From: WOZL01 sp041678645
GTDB taxonomy: Bacteria > Patescibacteriota > Dojkabacteria > SC72
Direction: 5' to 3'
DNA: 24,728 nt
NCBI GenBank assembly: GCA_041678645.1
Contig: JBAYNT010000004.1
Span: 1 to 24,728 of the forward strand
A program made the translations under genes and the position numbers. This document shows positions 1 to 6,601 of this stretch, in pieces; position 1 is the stretch's first letter; the number at the start of each line of letters is the position of its first letter. Under the pieces are notes generated by a model that was not told where the DNA came from, ran no database searches, and saw only the letters and a list, made by a program, of their open reading frames with translations.

Positions 1-2
1 AA

Positions 3-266
3 TATAAGGAAAACTTTGAACAGAGAGGTTTCTACCAAAACGATTTCACTTATGCATATGACTTAATCAGAAACAACAGATTTGACCATGAAGAGTTCTT
101 AGATGAAGTGTTAAATATTAATAACTATCTGTTGTGCTTAATAGAAAATAGCAATGGGGACAATGGTAATAATCATGGGCTTAGATCTTGGCAATTCGGA
201 GATGTCCCTAAAAGATTCATTAAAGAACAAAGGGTGTTTCTGCAATGTCTTTCAGATATTTTATAG
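3..266 (+). CDS. 3' end of an unrecognised protein (partial)
   Basis: An open frame enters from the left edge and ends at TAG (264-266), giving the last 87 residues of a longer protein. The tail is polar, with clusters of Asn and aromatic residues (for example the stretch YLLCLIENSNGDNGNN), and has no membrane segment or motif that I recognise. The other two forward frames contain early stops, which supports this frame. The next gene (hsp20) has its own promoter starting 18 bases after this stop, so the two are probably separate transcription units. Function unknown. Confidence 0.6.
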   Translation, partial: YKENFEQRGFYQNDFTYAYDLIRNNRFDHEEFLDEVLNINNYLLCLIENSNGDNGNNHGLRSWQFGDVPKRFIKEQRVFLQCLSDIL

Positions 267-284
267 AAAATATATTCCAACCTC

Positions 285-321
285 TTGACAACTATTAGCA
301 CTCAATGGTATCATTTGCTAG
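285..321 (+). promoter_or_regulatory. hsp20 promoter with overlapping CIRCE-like (HrcA) operator
   Basis: A perfect -35 TTGACA (285-290) is followed after 18 bases by TATCAT (309-314). Inside the spacer is TTAGCACTC (295-303), an exact match to the left arm of CIRCE, the HrcA operator (TTAGCACTC-N9-GAGTGCTAA). Exactly nine bases later (313-321) comes ATTTGCTAG, which keeps only the inner TGCTA of the right arm. The position over the -35/-10 spacer is where a repressor would block polymerase. The left arm and spacing are seen directly; HrcA control is inferred. Confidence 0.7.
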
Positions 322-349
322 GTATATAAATTGTAAGTACAAAATATAT

Positions 350-778
350 ATGAAAATAGTAAAAAGAGAAAGCTTGGGTGCTAATAGGAACTACTACCCT
401 ATTAGAGAAGTCTTCGACGACTTCTTCACGCCAGCTATATGGGAGGACTTCCCTATACAAAGTCCATCAGCTAATGTGTGGGAGGAAGAGGATGCTGTGC
501 ATATAGAAATGGCAGTTCCTGGTCTTAAAAAAGAAGACTTAAATATTAATATCACTTCAGACAGTGTAAGAATTAGTGGGACTATCAAAGAAGAGGAGAA
601 AGAAGACAGTAAAAAGAAATACTATTACAGAAGTATGGAGTCTTCTTTTGAACAAAGCTTTAACCTACCGACCAAGGTTGATAGCGAAAAATCTAAGGCT
701 AAGTTAGAAAATGGTGTAATCCATCTAACACTGCCCAAGGCGGATGAAGTAAAGCCAAAGAAGATTGAAATAGAATAA
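350..778 (+). CDS. hsp20: Small heat shock protein, Hsp20/alpha-crystallin family
   Basis: ATP-independent holdase chaperone that binds unfolding proteins in the cytoplasm. The 142-residue product has the family layout: a short N-terminal arm, an alpha-crystallin domain over roughly residues 35-130 (AVPGLKKEDLNI near its start, the signature AKLENGVIHLTLPK near its end) and a short tail ending KKIEIE. I place the start at ATG 350. The upstream in-frame ATG at 305 lies inside the promoter/CIRCE region and before the expected transcription start (about 320), so it cannot be in the mRNA. The 5' leader is about 30 bases with no Shine-Dalgarno. A strong terminator follows at 801-832. Heat-shock control through HrcA is likely from the CIRCE-like site. 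Confidence 0.92.
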   Translation: MKIVKRESLGANRNYYPIREVFDDFFTPAIWEDFPIQSPSANVWEEEDAVHIEMAVPGLKKEDLNINITSDSVRISGTIKEEEKEDSKKKYYYRSMESSFEQSFNLPTKVDSEKSKAKLENGVIHLTLPKADEVKPKKIEIE

Positions 779-800
779 TCTATTAGGTTATAAATATGAG

Positions 801-832
801 AAGGGAGGGCTCGTCTCTCCCTTTATCTTTTT
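801..832 (+). terminator. Rho-independent terminator after hsp20
   Basis: AAGGGAGGG (801-809) pairs with CTCTCCCTT (815-823), one G-U pair included, around a five-base loop, followed by the T-rich run TATCTTTTT to 832. It lies between the stops of the convergent hsp20 and trpS genes; the T-run is on the plus side only. Confidence 0.85.
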
Positions 833-836
833 ATGC

Positions 837-1841
837 TTAAACATACACCATCCCCATAGCCTCTTCCATCTCTCTTAATACCTCTCTTGCATTGGCCCTA
901 GCCTTCTGCGCACCTTTCTTAGTAAGATCTAATACATACTCATCTGAAATCTCTGCCTTTTTGCTTTGAAAATCTTTAATAAATCTCTCCATACTAGTCA
1001 TAAGTAAATCCTTAAACTCTCCCATAATCTGCTTACCTTCCATATGCTCCTTTATCAATCTATCAAACTCTACATTCTCTTCTTTTGTAGCAATATAATC
1101 TGCGATATGTTTCAAACTCCTAAGATCATCATTCATCTCACCAGCAAAAGCACTCTTTGCCTTCTTAAGTTTCTTTAGGCTAACATTAATGTCATCAGAA
1201 AGTATAATTGCACCATTTGGCTCTGTTTTACTCATCTTGCTACCATTACCTGTAAGAGAGAGAATCGTTTTTGGCTCACCTTGATCTAAAGGTTTAGGCT
1301 CAAGCAAGACATTTCCATATTTCTTGTTAAACCTTCTTACCATATAGCAAGTCATCTCTAAATGAGGATACTGATCCTTGCCAACAGGAACATACTGTGA
1401 ACCTTGAAGCAGTATATCGGCTGCCATTAAGACAGGATATAGGGAAAGGAAAGATTTCGCCGTCATTTCGGTTTGTCCTTTTCTTATTTTCTCCTTAAGT
1501 GTCGGAATCCTCAAAAGTTCTGATACTGTAACTAACCTAGAGAGATACATAGTCATCTTGCTAATCTCATCCATTATTTGGCTCTGAATAAACAGGTCTA
1601 AATTCTCTGGATCTAAACCTGCAGCAATATAGTCCTTAAGTACAGGAAGCACATTTTTCTGTGTTTCGCTAGGTTCGGCTGTTGTTAAGCTGTGCAGATC
1701 AGCAACAAAAAGCATTGGTCTACCTAGACTCTTATCATTAACTATTTCAAGTATAGGCTTAACAGCACCTATCAAATTCCCAATACTCATACCTGAAGTA
1801 GGTCTCATACCTGTAAATATGTCTGTTTTATAATTTTTCAT
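837..1841 (-). CDS. trpS: Tryptophanyl-tRNA synthetase
   Basis: Charges tRNA-Trp with tryptophan (class Ic synthetase, cytoplasmic, homodimer in known members). At 334 residues it is the normal bacterial length. The HIGH-type signature appears as PTSGMSIGN (residues 14-22), with the KMSKS-type loop as KMSKT at 202-206 and the family block VPVGKDQYPHLEMT at about 151-164. The start ATG at 1841 lies 46 bases downstream of an attenuator terminator and has no Shine-Dalgarno. Upstream is a 16-codon leader ORF with two adjacent Trp codons (1940-1990), so expression is probably raised when Trp-tRNA is short. Its stop faces the hsp20 terminator. Confidence 0.97.
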   Translation of the reverse strand: MKNYKTDIFTGMRPTSGMSIGNLIGAVKPILEIVNDKSLGRPMLFVADLHSLTTAEPSETQKNVLPVLKDYIAAGLDPENLDLFIQSQIMDEISKMTMYLSRLVTVSELLRIPTLKEKIRKGQTEMTAKSFLSLYPVLMAADILLQGSQYVPVGKDQYPHLEMTCYMVRRFNKKYGNVLLEPKPLDQGEPKTILSLTGNGSKMSKTEPNGAIILSDDINVSLKKLKKAKSAFAGEMNDDLRSLKHIADYIATKEENVEFDRLIKEHMEGKQIMGEFKDLLMTSMERFIKDFQSKKAEISDEYVLDLTKKGAQKARANAREVLREMEEAMGMVYV

Positions 1842-1886
1842 TTGTCATGTATTAAAGTAATTTATATATTGTACAAAATATCCCAT

Positions 1887-1913
1887 TAAAACAAAAACCC
1901 CTCAAAGAAGGGT
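1887..1913 (-). terminator. trpS attenuator terminator
   Basis: Read on the minus strand, ACCCTTC (1913-1907) pairs with GAGGGGT (1903-1897), with one G-U pair and a three-base loop, and is followed directly by TTTTGTTTTA (1896-1887). It sits between the leader peptide and the trpS start and so would stop transcription before trpS. Confidence 0.85.
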
Positions 1914-1941
1914 AAAAAGATATAACAAAACTTCTACCCCT
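1908..1941 (-). promoter_or_regulatory. trpS attenuator antiterminator
   Basis: On the minus strand AGGGGTA (1941-1935), directly after the leader stop codon, can pair over seven positions (one G-U) with TACCCTT (1914-1908). The second arm overlaps the 5' arm of the terminator (1913-1907), so the two hairpins exclude each other. A ribosome stalled on the Trp codons (1957-1952) would leave AGGGGTA free; one reaching the stop codon (1942-1940) would cover it and let the terminator form. Confidence 0.72.
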
Positions 1942-1990
1942 AAAGGCTACACCACCAGAATCTCTTAACACCCAAAGTTTTGTTCTTCAT
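1940..1990 (-). CDS. trpS leader peptide with tandem Trp codons
   Basis: A 16-codon ORF, ATG at 1990-1988 and TAG at 1942-1940, encodes MKNKTLGVKRFWWCSL. The adjacent TGG codons (1957-1952) resemble the Trp codons of trpL leader peptides in proteobacteria. Directly after it come the two mutually exclusive hairpins described as antiterminator and terminator, and then trpS. A perfect TATAAT ends five bases before the ATG, so the mRNA probably starts at or within a base or two of the AUG and the peptide is translated as a leaderless message. Role inferred: sensing of charged tRNA-Trp by ribosome stalling. It is too short to recognise by homology. Confidence 0.78.
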   Translation of the reverse strand: MKNKTLGVKRFWWCSL

Positions 1991-1995
1991 ACTCG

Positions 1996-2001
1996 ATTAT
2001 A
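1996..2001 (-). promoter_or_regulatory. -10 element of the trpS leader promoter
   Basis: Perfect TATAAT on the minus strand (2001-1996), five bases before the leader-peptide ATG. No good -35 is seen at 16-18 bases upstream. The expected start of transcription is at about 1990-1989. Confidence 0.6.
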
Positions 2002-2006
2002 CATCA

Positions 2007-2035
2007 TTGGAGGCTCATAGAAAATAATGTACAAT
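2007..2035 (+). promoter_or_regulatory. Promoter of the superoxide reductase gene
   Basis: TTGGAG (2007-2012), a 17-base spacer and TACAAT (2030-2035). The predicted leader is about 23 bases and carries no Shine-Dalgarno. It is back to back with the trpS leader promoter. Confidence 0.5.
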
Positions 2036-2064
2036 ATAGTATAGATAACTTTAACATTTTTAAT

Positions 2065-2445
2065 ATGACACACTTAAAAGAAATATACAGATGCGAAGTA
2101 TGTGGAAACATCGTAGAAGTTGTACATAGTGGTAATGGGACATTGGTATGTTGCGACAAACCAATGATACTAGAGAAAGAGCATAATGAAGATAAAGGAT
2201 TAGAAAAGCACGTACCCGTAATTGAAGAGAACGGAAATTATGTTAACGTAAAGATTGGGACTGTAGAACACCCTATGGAAGAAACCCACTATATAGAATG
2301 GATAGAACTAATTGTGGATGGCTCGGTATATAGAAGATACCTAACTCCCTCAGACAAGCCAGAGGCTTCTTTTGTAATACCGGAAAGGCATATAGAGATA
2401 TCAGCAAGAGCATATTGCAACATACATGGACTTTGGAAAAATTAA
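2065..2445 (+). CDS. dfx: Desulfoferrodoxin (2Fe superoxide reductase)
   Basis: Reduces superoxide to peroxide without releasing oxygen, typical of anaerobes and microaerophiles; cytoplasmic. Its 126 residues hold two parts. The N-terminal desulforedoxin domain has CEVC (residues 10-13) and the CC pair (29-30), the four ligands of the Fe(SCys)4 site. The C-terminal domain has the Fe(His)4Cys site: the conserved EKHVPVIE, HPMEETHYIEWIEL, and CNIHGLW near the end. All ligands for both sites are visible. The gene shares a divergent intergenic region with trpS, and its end overlaps the convergent capA-like gene by four bases. The electron donor (rubredoxin or similar) is not encoded here. Confidence 0.95.
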   Translation: MTHLKEIYRCEVCGNIVEVVHSGNGTLVCCDKPMILEKEHNEDKGLEKHVPVIEENGNYVNVKIGTVEHPMEETHYIEWIELIVDGSVYRRYLTPSDKPEASFVIPERHIEISARAYCNIHGLWKN

Positions 2446-4142
2446 AGAGATTCCCTAGCAGTGCTTAACAATTCTAGGAGTAACTGTGAATCCTTCTCAT
2501 TAGCTACCTCCACCTGCAAACTCCTGTCATATATGGTTGGAGTTATTTTTGTTTGTATTAACGCGCCTTCCTTAAAATAGTGAGTGAGCACCATACCCTG
2601 CCTAGTACCAATCCACATACTCTGATCAAAAAACAGGTTTCCTAATCCATAAAAGATTACTCCGTCTTTGTAAAGTTCGTATGTCTGTGGCTGATGGGCT
2701 TGTGTTCCCACTACTATGTCTGCGCCGTAATCTATAGCTTTGCGAAATACTGAAGTCTGATTATTTATAGGTTTATAACAGACAGGATATATTACATCAC
2801 CAGATGGATAGCTATAGCATTCTTGGAATTGGAAATCTACAATTATGATATCTGTACTCTCTCTCAGGCCTTCAATGTCCTTTTCCATTTTCTCTTCTGA
2901 GTACGCATTGGCTCCTGCACTATTTTCTCTTGCCAAAGCATTACTACCACCTGCAACTATAGCATCGTAGTAGTTATAACCAAGAAAAGATATTGTTGTA
3001 CCATCTACTTCTGTTATGTAAGGCTTACTTGCATCCTCTATATTTAGACCTCCTCCAAAATATGCGATCCCTTCTTCCTTATACTTCTCTATTGTCTGGG
3101 TATTATACTTACTCCCAAAATCATTATTATGATTTCCAGTCAGTTCAATTACATCTACCCCTATTGCTTTTAACGTTTCTATTGATTGAGGAGGAGAACA
3201 GAATCTCATGCCTGTATAAGCATTACATCCATCTACGAAGGACACTTCATTGGATGTATGTGTAAGATCCGCATCGGAAAGGAAAGCGGCTATCTTCTCA
3301 GCAGGATAGGTGTAATTTTTCCTCATATCCATAGCTAGGGCTACTCTTCTAGCCATAGCAGTAACTCCTGTCATATTTACTTTCGCTACATTCTCCTCGT
3401 TAAATTCGATATCCTTTACTCCCATATTTCTTTTGATAATATTGCTAACAAATCCCATATTAATATCCTTTCTCTGAGAGTAAGCTTCTAGAGAAATTTC
3501 AATAGCACCCTCAAATGTATCAAGATAGTATTTGTCATCCATTTTCAACAATTTGAACTCTTTAGTCAGTTCATTATCCTCGATTAATCCAATACAATTA
3601 CATTCCTCATTTCCCAAATCTGTAAGTAGCGATTTAGACTTCTCAACATTTATATTTGGATATTTACTCTTCAAAAATTCGGAGTATTTACCATAGCTCT
3701 GCTCGTTGAGAAGTACTTTGTACTCTCCCTCAAGTAGATCTGTACTTAATATCCTGTCCTTTATCCAATACATATGGCCAACAGGGAGTAAAAACTCTGT
3801 AAACAGAGCACCTTCCCCAGTACCGTACTTTAATATGATATCTGCCCTCTTTTTCTTTTCAGTAAATCTAAATCGTGGTTTTTCTTGAAACTGAATCTTC
3901 TCTAAGTTCTCTTTAATCTTTGATGAGTACTCTTCATCTATATCCTCTAAATAGATGTCAAAAGTTTCATACTCTACGGCCGCTGTTTTACTGGAAAACA
4001 GGAAGTTAATTGCACTTACTGTAGATGTCCTGTCAGAGACAAGGAAGTAGGTTGTAATTCCTAGGAAAACGAATAGGAGGAGTAGAAGATATGATTTCAA
4101 TTTGCTTTTTCTCTTGTTATTGTTTATATTTGCTCTCCCCAT
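2442..4142 (-). CDS. Membrane-anchored CapA-like protein (metallophosphatase fold)
   Basis: Related to CapA/PgsA proteins of poly-gamma-glutamate synthesis, but the substrate here is unknown. From ATG 4142 it has 566 residues: a basic cytoplasmic tail, a membrane helix (about 15-36), an extracellular region of some 220 residues, then the CapA domain (about 255-550). In that domain GNHNND (336-341), GTQAHQPQ (about 479) and GLGNLFFDQ (about 499) are clear. The first CapA motif, normally GDxMxGR, reads TGVTAMAR (258-265), so the metal-binding Asp is absent, and the usual HxH is QAH. The longer frame from 4253 would need an ATG upstream of the likely promoter. A TATATA/TACTAT -10 ends about 6-9 bases before the chosen ATG. 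Confidence 0.8.
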   Translation of the reverse strand: MGRANINNNKRKSKLKSYLLLLLFVFLGITTYFLVSDRTSTVSAINFLFSSKTAAVEYETFDIYLEDIDEEYSSKIKENLEKIQFQEKPRFRFTEKKKRADIILKYGTGEGALFTEFLLPVGHMYWIKDRILSTDLLEGEYKVLLNEQSYGKYSEFLKSKYPNINVEKSKSLLTDLGNEECNCIGLIEDNELTKEFKLLKMDDKYYLDTFEGAIEISLEAYSQRKDINMGFVSNIIKRNMGVKDIEFNEENVAKVNMTGVTAMARRVALAMDMRKNYTYPAEKIAAFLSDADLTHTSNEVSFVDGCNAYTGMRFCSPPQSIETLKAIGVDVIELTGNHNNDFGSKYNTQTIEKYKEEGIAYFGGGLNIEDASKPYITEVDGTTISFLGYNYYDAIVAGGSNALARENSAGANAYSEEKMEKDIEGLRESTDIIIVDFQFQECYSYPSGDVIYPVCYKPINNQTSVFRKAIDYGADIVVGTQAHQPQTYELYKDGVIFYGLGNLFFDQSMWIGTRQGMVLTHYFKEGALIQTKITPTIYDRSLQVEVANEKDSQLLLELLSTARESL

Positions 4143-4148
4143 CCTGCC

Positions 4149-4160
4149 TATATAGTAGCA
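4149..4160 (-). promoter_or_regulatory. -10 region of the capA-like gene
   Basis: On the minus strand TGCTACTAT fits an extended -10 (TGn then TACTAT, 4160-4152), and TATATA (4154-4149) overlaps it, ending six bases before the ATG at 4142. Either choice gives little or no 5' leader. Confidence 0.45.
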
Positions 4161-4199
4161 CATACCAGTATGCTTGTGATGAATAAATTTAGTGAAATA

Positions 4200-4208
4200 T
4201 GGTATAAT
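4200..4208 (+). promoter_or_regulatory. Extended -10 promoter of the transglycosylase-like gene
   Basis: TGG followed by perfect TATAAT (4203-4208) is a textbook extended -10. It ends six bases before the ATG at 4215, which predicts a leaderless mRNA and rules out the in-frame ATG at 4170. Confidence 0.65.
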
Positions 4209-4214
4209 ATTACT

Positions 4215-4826
4215 ATGGGATACACAGATAGTGTAAACATACGAAACAACCAAAGAATCCTTGCTGCAATAGCATTCTTCATGATGTTGTCTCTTTTTGC
4301 CAATATCTACTACTATACAGGTGGCAAGGACATTTTAAGTCAAAGTACATCAAGAGATGTATCAATTGTCTATGCTAATGAGATTAACAGTATAGAACAG
4401 ATAAATGTTGAAGATATAACAATTACAGAGGACAAGGTGTCTCAAGCACAGGCAGATTTTGATAGTAAGGTTGCAAAGGTCCATAAGTATCTATCTTTAA
4501 GAGGTGCTCCTCTTGCCCAATATTCGCAAGAGCTTGTTAAAGCTGCAGAGCATTACGGTATTGATTACAGATTAGTAGCCGCTATCTCTATCATTGAATC
4601 TAGTGGTGGTAAGCACAACTTTAGAACTTACAATGCTTGGGGTTGGGGTAAATCAGGTTTTGAATCTTGGGAAGATGGTATATGGACTGTATCCAAGGGG
4701 TTATCAACATATTATGCTAAAGGTATGACTACACCTAAAGCAATCTCTTATAGCTACTGTCCTCCTAATGCTAACTCATGGGCAAACAAGGTATCATATG
4801 TAATGAATATGATATCTAATCAGTAA
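4215..4826 (+). CDS. Membrane-anchored lysozyme/transglycosylase-like protein
   Basis: Likely cleaves peptidoglycan on the outside of the cell membrane. The 203-residue product has one N-terminal membrane helix (about 15-34), a linker of some 60 residues, and a lysozyme-fold domain from about 95. The domain shows YGIDYRLVAAISIIESSGG (Glu128 the likely catalytic acid), followed by NAWGWG (140-145) and the FESWEDGIWTVSKGLSTYY block, as in glucosaminidase/transglycosylase-like domains of Gram-positives and Patescibacteria. The exact glycoside hydrolase family is uncertain. I chose ATG 4215 rather than 4170 because an extended -10 sits between them. The FkbM gene begins four bases after its stop, so the two form an operon. 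Confidence 0.75.
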   Translation: MGYTDSVNIRNNQRILAAIAFFMMLSLFANIYYYTGGKDILSQSTSRDVSIVYANEINSIEQINVEDITITEDKVSQAQADFDSKVAKVHKYLSLRGAPLAQYSQELVKAAEHYGIDYRLVAAISIIESSGGKHNFRTYNAWGWGKSGFESWEDGIWTVSKGLSTYYAKGMTTPKAISYSYCPPNANSWANKVSYVMNMISNQ

Positions 4827-4830
4827 CCCA

Positions 4831-5523
4831 ATGCAAGGCAAAATCTCTAAGTACAAGGTAAGTTATTTCAATAAACAGGAGTTCTATGCTCTCAAGAAAG
4901 AGATCTTTACAAATGATTGCTATTACTTTGAGAGTAAAAATCCTAAACCAACTATTATAGATGTTGGTTCATATATTGGCCTTTCTGTTCTTTACTTCAA
5001 GAGTATCTATCCAAATTGTAAGATTATAGCTTTCGAGCCAATACCAGAAAGTTTCAAGAAGCTAGAAGAAAATATCTACAACAACGACATACAGGATGTA
5101 GAACTACATAACAGGGCAATATGGGATGGTGAGGGTAAAAAAAATATGTACTTGGATATTACCGATATGCAGAGATACTCAGTAGCATCTTTTCAAAGAG
5201 ATGCTTGGAATGGAGAGGTCCCTACTGCTAATAGGGAGGTTAAAACAGAAAGCTTGTCTAAGTACCTAAATGAGGAGATAGGGCTCCTTAAATTGGATGT
5301 AGAGGGCTCAGAACAGAGGGTTTTGAAGAGTATAACTGCTTACTTTAGAAACATTAAAAATATCATACTAGAGTATCACCCAACAGATAGTCAGGATATT
5401 AACAAGATTCTTGATATTCTAAAAAAGAAATACGATATACAAATTTTCTATGAAGGTAAAGCTGTCGGGAAAAAAATACCAAAAGATAAATTACTCACAG
5501 TAAAAGCTACCTATAGATATTGA
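4831..5523 (+). CDS. FkbM-family SAM-dependent methyltransferase
   Basis: Probable O-methyltransferase of a sugar or small molecule; FkbM relatives often act on glycans and cell-surface polymers. The 230 residues contain the SAM-binding motif I IIDVGSYIGLSVLYF (about 41-55), the acidic end of beta2 in IIAFEPIPESF (about 68-78), and the FkbM block LLKLDVEGSE (about 152-161) followed by NIILEYHP. It starts four bases after the transglycosylase-like gene and is probably translated from the same mRNA, which suggests a cell-envelope role. It has the only TGA stop seen in the window, followed directly by TAA. Its end overlaps the convergent yvcK by 17 bases. Confidence 0.88.
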   Translation: MQGKISKYKVSYFNKQEFYALKKEIFTNDCYYFESKNPKPTIIDVGSYIGLSVLYFKSIYPNCKIIAFEPIPESFKKLEENIYNNDIQDVELHNRAIWDGEGKKNMYLDITDMQRYSVASFQRDAWNGEVPTANREVKTESLSKYLNEEIGLLKLDVEGSEQRVLKSITAYFRNIKNIILEYHPTDSQDINKILDILKKKYDIQIFYEGKAVGKKIPKDKLLTVKATYRY

Positions 5524-6526
5524 TAAGCCAACTCCAGAATCGATCTATTTTTTTACTCTTAAATATCTTATAAAGTTCCCTACCTAATTTCTCTGGATCG
5601 TGTCTAACAAGGCTTCTGACCAATTCATCACCCTTTTCCTTTTTTATCAAAGAGTTCGCTATTAAATCAGTTCGGATTATCATTCTCCCCTCTTTCACTA
5701 AATCATCTTCAAAAATATGTTCGCCTTTTTCTAGATACCTCTTTAAGGCTTTCTCAGGTATTTCCCCATTATTAACTAATAGGCAATCTACCTTTCTACC
5801 TATATATCTTTCTATCAAATCAAGCATGGTCTTCTGTGTTAACCCTCTAGTTTGACCAATCTTAGACATAAGGTTAGGTATAAAGATTATATGTGCCTTA
5901 CTCCTCTGCAGGGCCTGGGCAATGCCTGGGACTATTATCGAAGCTAAAGTGGTCGTATATAAATCTCCTGGACCAATAACTATAAAGTCTGCATTCTCTA
6001 TTGATTTAACAGCTCCTTGATACGCATGAGTTTTAGAACTAAGCGTAAATTTCAAAATGTTTTTATGAATTTTAGGCTCATCGATAAGGTGCTCACCCTT
6101 TACTATGCTCCCATCATCATACTGTGCAATAAGACTTGCATCATCTAAGGTGACTGGTATTATCTGCCCTCTAATTTCAAATAGATATTTGAAGGTCTCA
6201 ATTGCCCCAATTTCGGAGCCTGTAATATCCGTCATTGCAGCCATAAGTAGGTTACCAAGCGTGTGGCCTTTTAGACCTTTACCTTCAGGAAACCTATAGG
6301 TGAAAAGCTCTCGGATTAGCCCTTTATCACTATCCTCTGCTAAAGCTATTACTGATTTTCTAATATCACTAAGTGGTAGTAATCCTAATTCGTCTCTAAT
6401 TACTGCATTACTCCCCCCATCGTCCATAGTTCCCACAATCACAGAAAGATTGAGATCTCTATAGCCTTTTAGGCCCATTAAGACATTGGATGTTCCTGTC
6501 CCACCACCAATTACTGTTATGTTCAT
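5507..6526 (-). CDS. yvcK: YvcK/CofD-like protein (gluconeogenesis factor family)
   Basis: UPF0052 family. Relatives bind UDP-sugars and help direct carbon between gluconeogenic metabolism and cell-wall synthesis; cytoplasmic. The 339 residues show the family blocks in order: ITVIGGGTGTSNVLMGLK at the N-terminus, TMDDGGSNAVIRDELGLLPLSDIRK (about 33-57), GHTLGNLLMAAMTDITG (about 86-102) and VIGPGDLYTTTLASIIVPGI (about 183-202). I chose ATG 6526 because the protein then begins MNITVIGGGTG like its relatives, and because a TATAAT ends seven bases upstream. The longer frame from 6580 begins before that promoter. It is divergent from carD, and its end overlaps the FkbM gene. Confidence 0.92.
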   Translation of the reverse strand: MNITVIGGGTGTSNVLMGLKGYRDLNLSVIVGTMDDGGSNAVIRDELGLLPLSDIRKSVIALAEDSDKGLIRELFTYRFPEGKGLKGHTLGNLLMAAMTDITGSEIGAIETFKYLFEIRGQIIPVTLDDASLIAQYDDGSIVKGEHLIDEPKIHKNILKFTLSSKTHAYQGAVKSIENADFIVIGPGDLYTTTLASIIVPGIAQALQRSKAHIIFIPNLMSKIGQTRGLTQKTMLDLIERYIGRKVDCLLVNNGEIPEKALKRYLEKGEHIFEDDLVKEGRMIIRTDLIANSLIKKEKGDELVRSLVRHDPEKLGRELYKIFKSKKIDRFWSWLINIYR

Positions 6527-6533
6527 ATATGTC

Positions 6534-6561
6534 ATTATACCGTAAGATTTATGTAAGGCAA
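6534..6561 (-). promoter_or_regulatory. yvcK promoter
   Basis: Minus strand TTGCCT (6561-6556), 16-base spacer, TATAAT (6539-6534), then seven bases to the ATG at 6526, so the message is predicted to be leaderless. Confidence 0.6.
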
Positions 6562-6563
6562 TA

Positions 6564-6572
6564 TGGTATAAT
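6564..6572 (+). promoter_or_regulatory. carD extended -10 promoter
   Basis: TGG plus TATAAT (6567-6572), 29 bases before the carD ATG, giving a leader of roughly 20-25 bases. It overlaps the divergent yvcK promoter region. Confidence 0.55.
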
Positions 6573-6601
6573 AGAGGCATCTAATATTAAATTATCGCGT
6601 T

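Larger units (their letters stand above)
1866..2037. repeat. 10-bp inverted repeat flanking the trpS leader
   Basis: ATATTGTACA at 1866-1875 and its exact reverse complement TGTACAATAT at 2028-2037 bracket the attenuator. Both contain the palindrome TGTACA. The right copy covers the proposed -10 of the divergent superoxide reductase gene; the left copy lies just upstream of the trpS ATG. It could be a pair of operator half-sites or chance in AT-rich DNA. Confidence 0.35.

Noticed and set aside
305..349. Upstream ATG of hsp20 at 305, adding 15 residues.
   Set aside because: It lies within the CIRCE-like site and before the expected transcription start.
1940..1965. Minus-strand GGTGGTGTAGCC before trpS as a T-box core.
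   Set aside because: It shares only GGTGG with the T-box consensus, lacks the ACC that completes the bulge, and there is no room for Stem I after the TATAAT. The reading as tandem Trp codons in a short ORF explains the same bases better.
5507..5526. UGA read as glycine in this organism (as in Gracilibacteria/Absconditabacteria).
   Set aside because: Long genes such as ileS, recA and gltX are intact under the standard code with normal Gly codons, and no gene is split by in-frame TGA.
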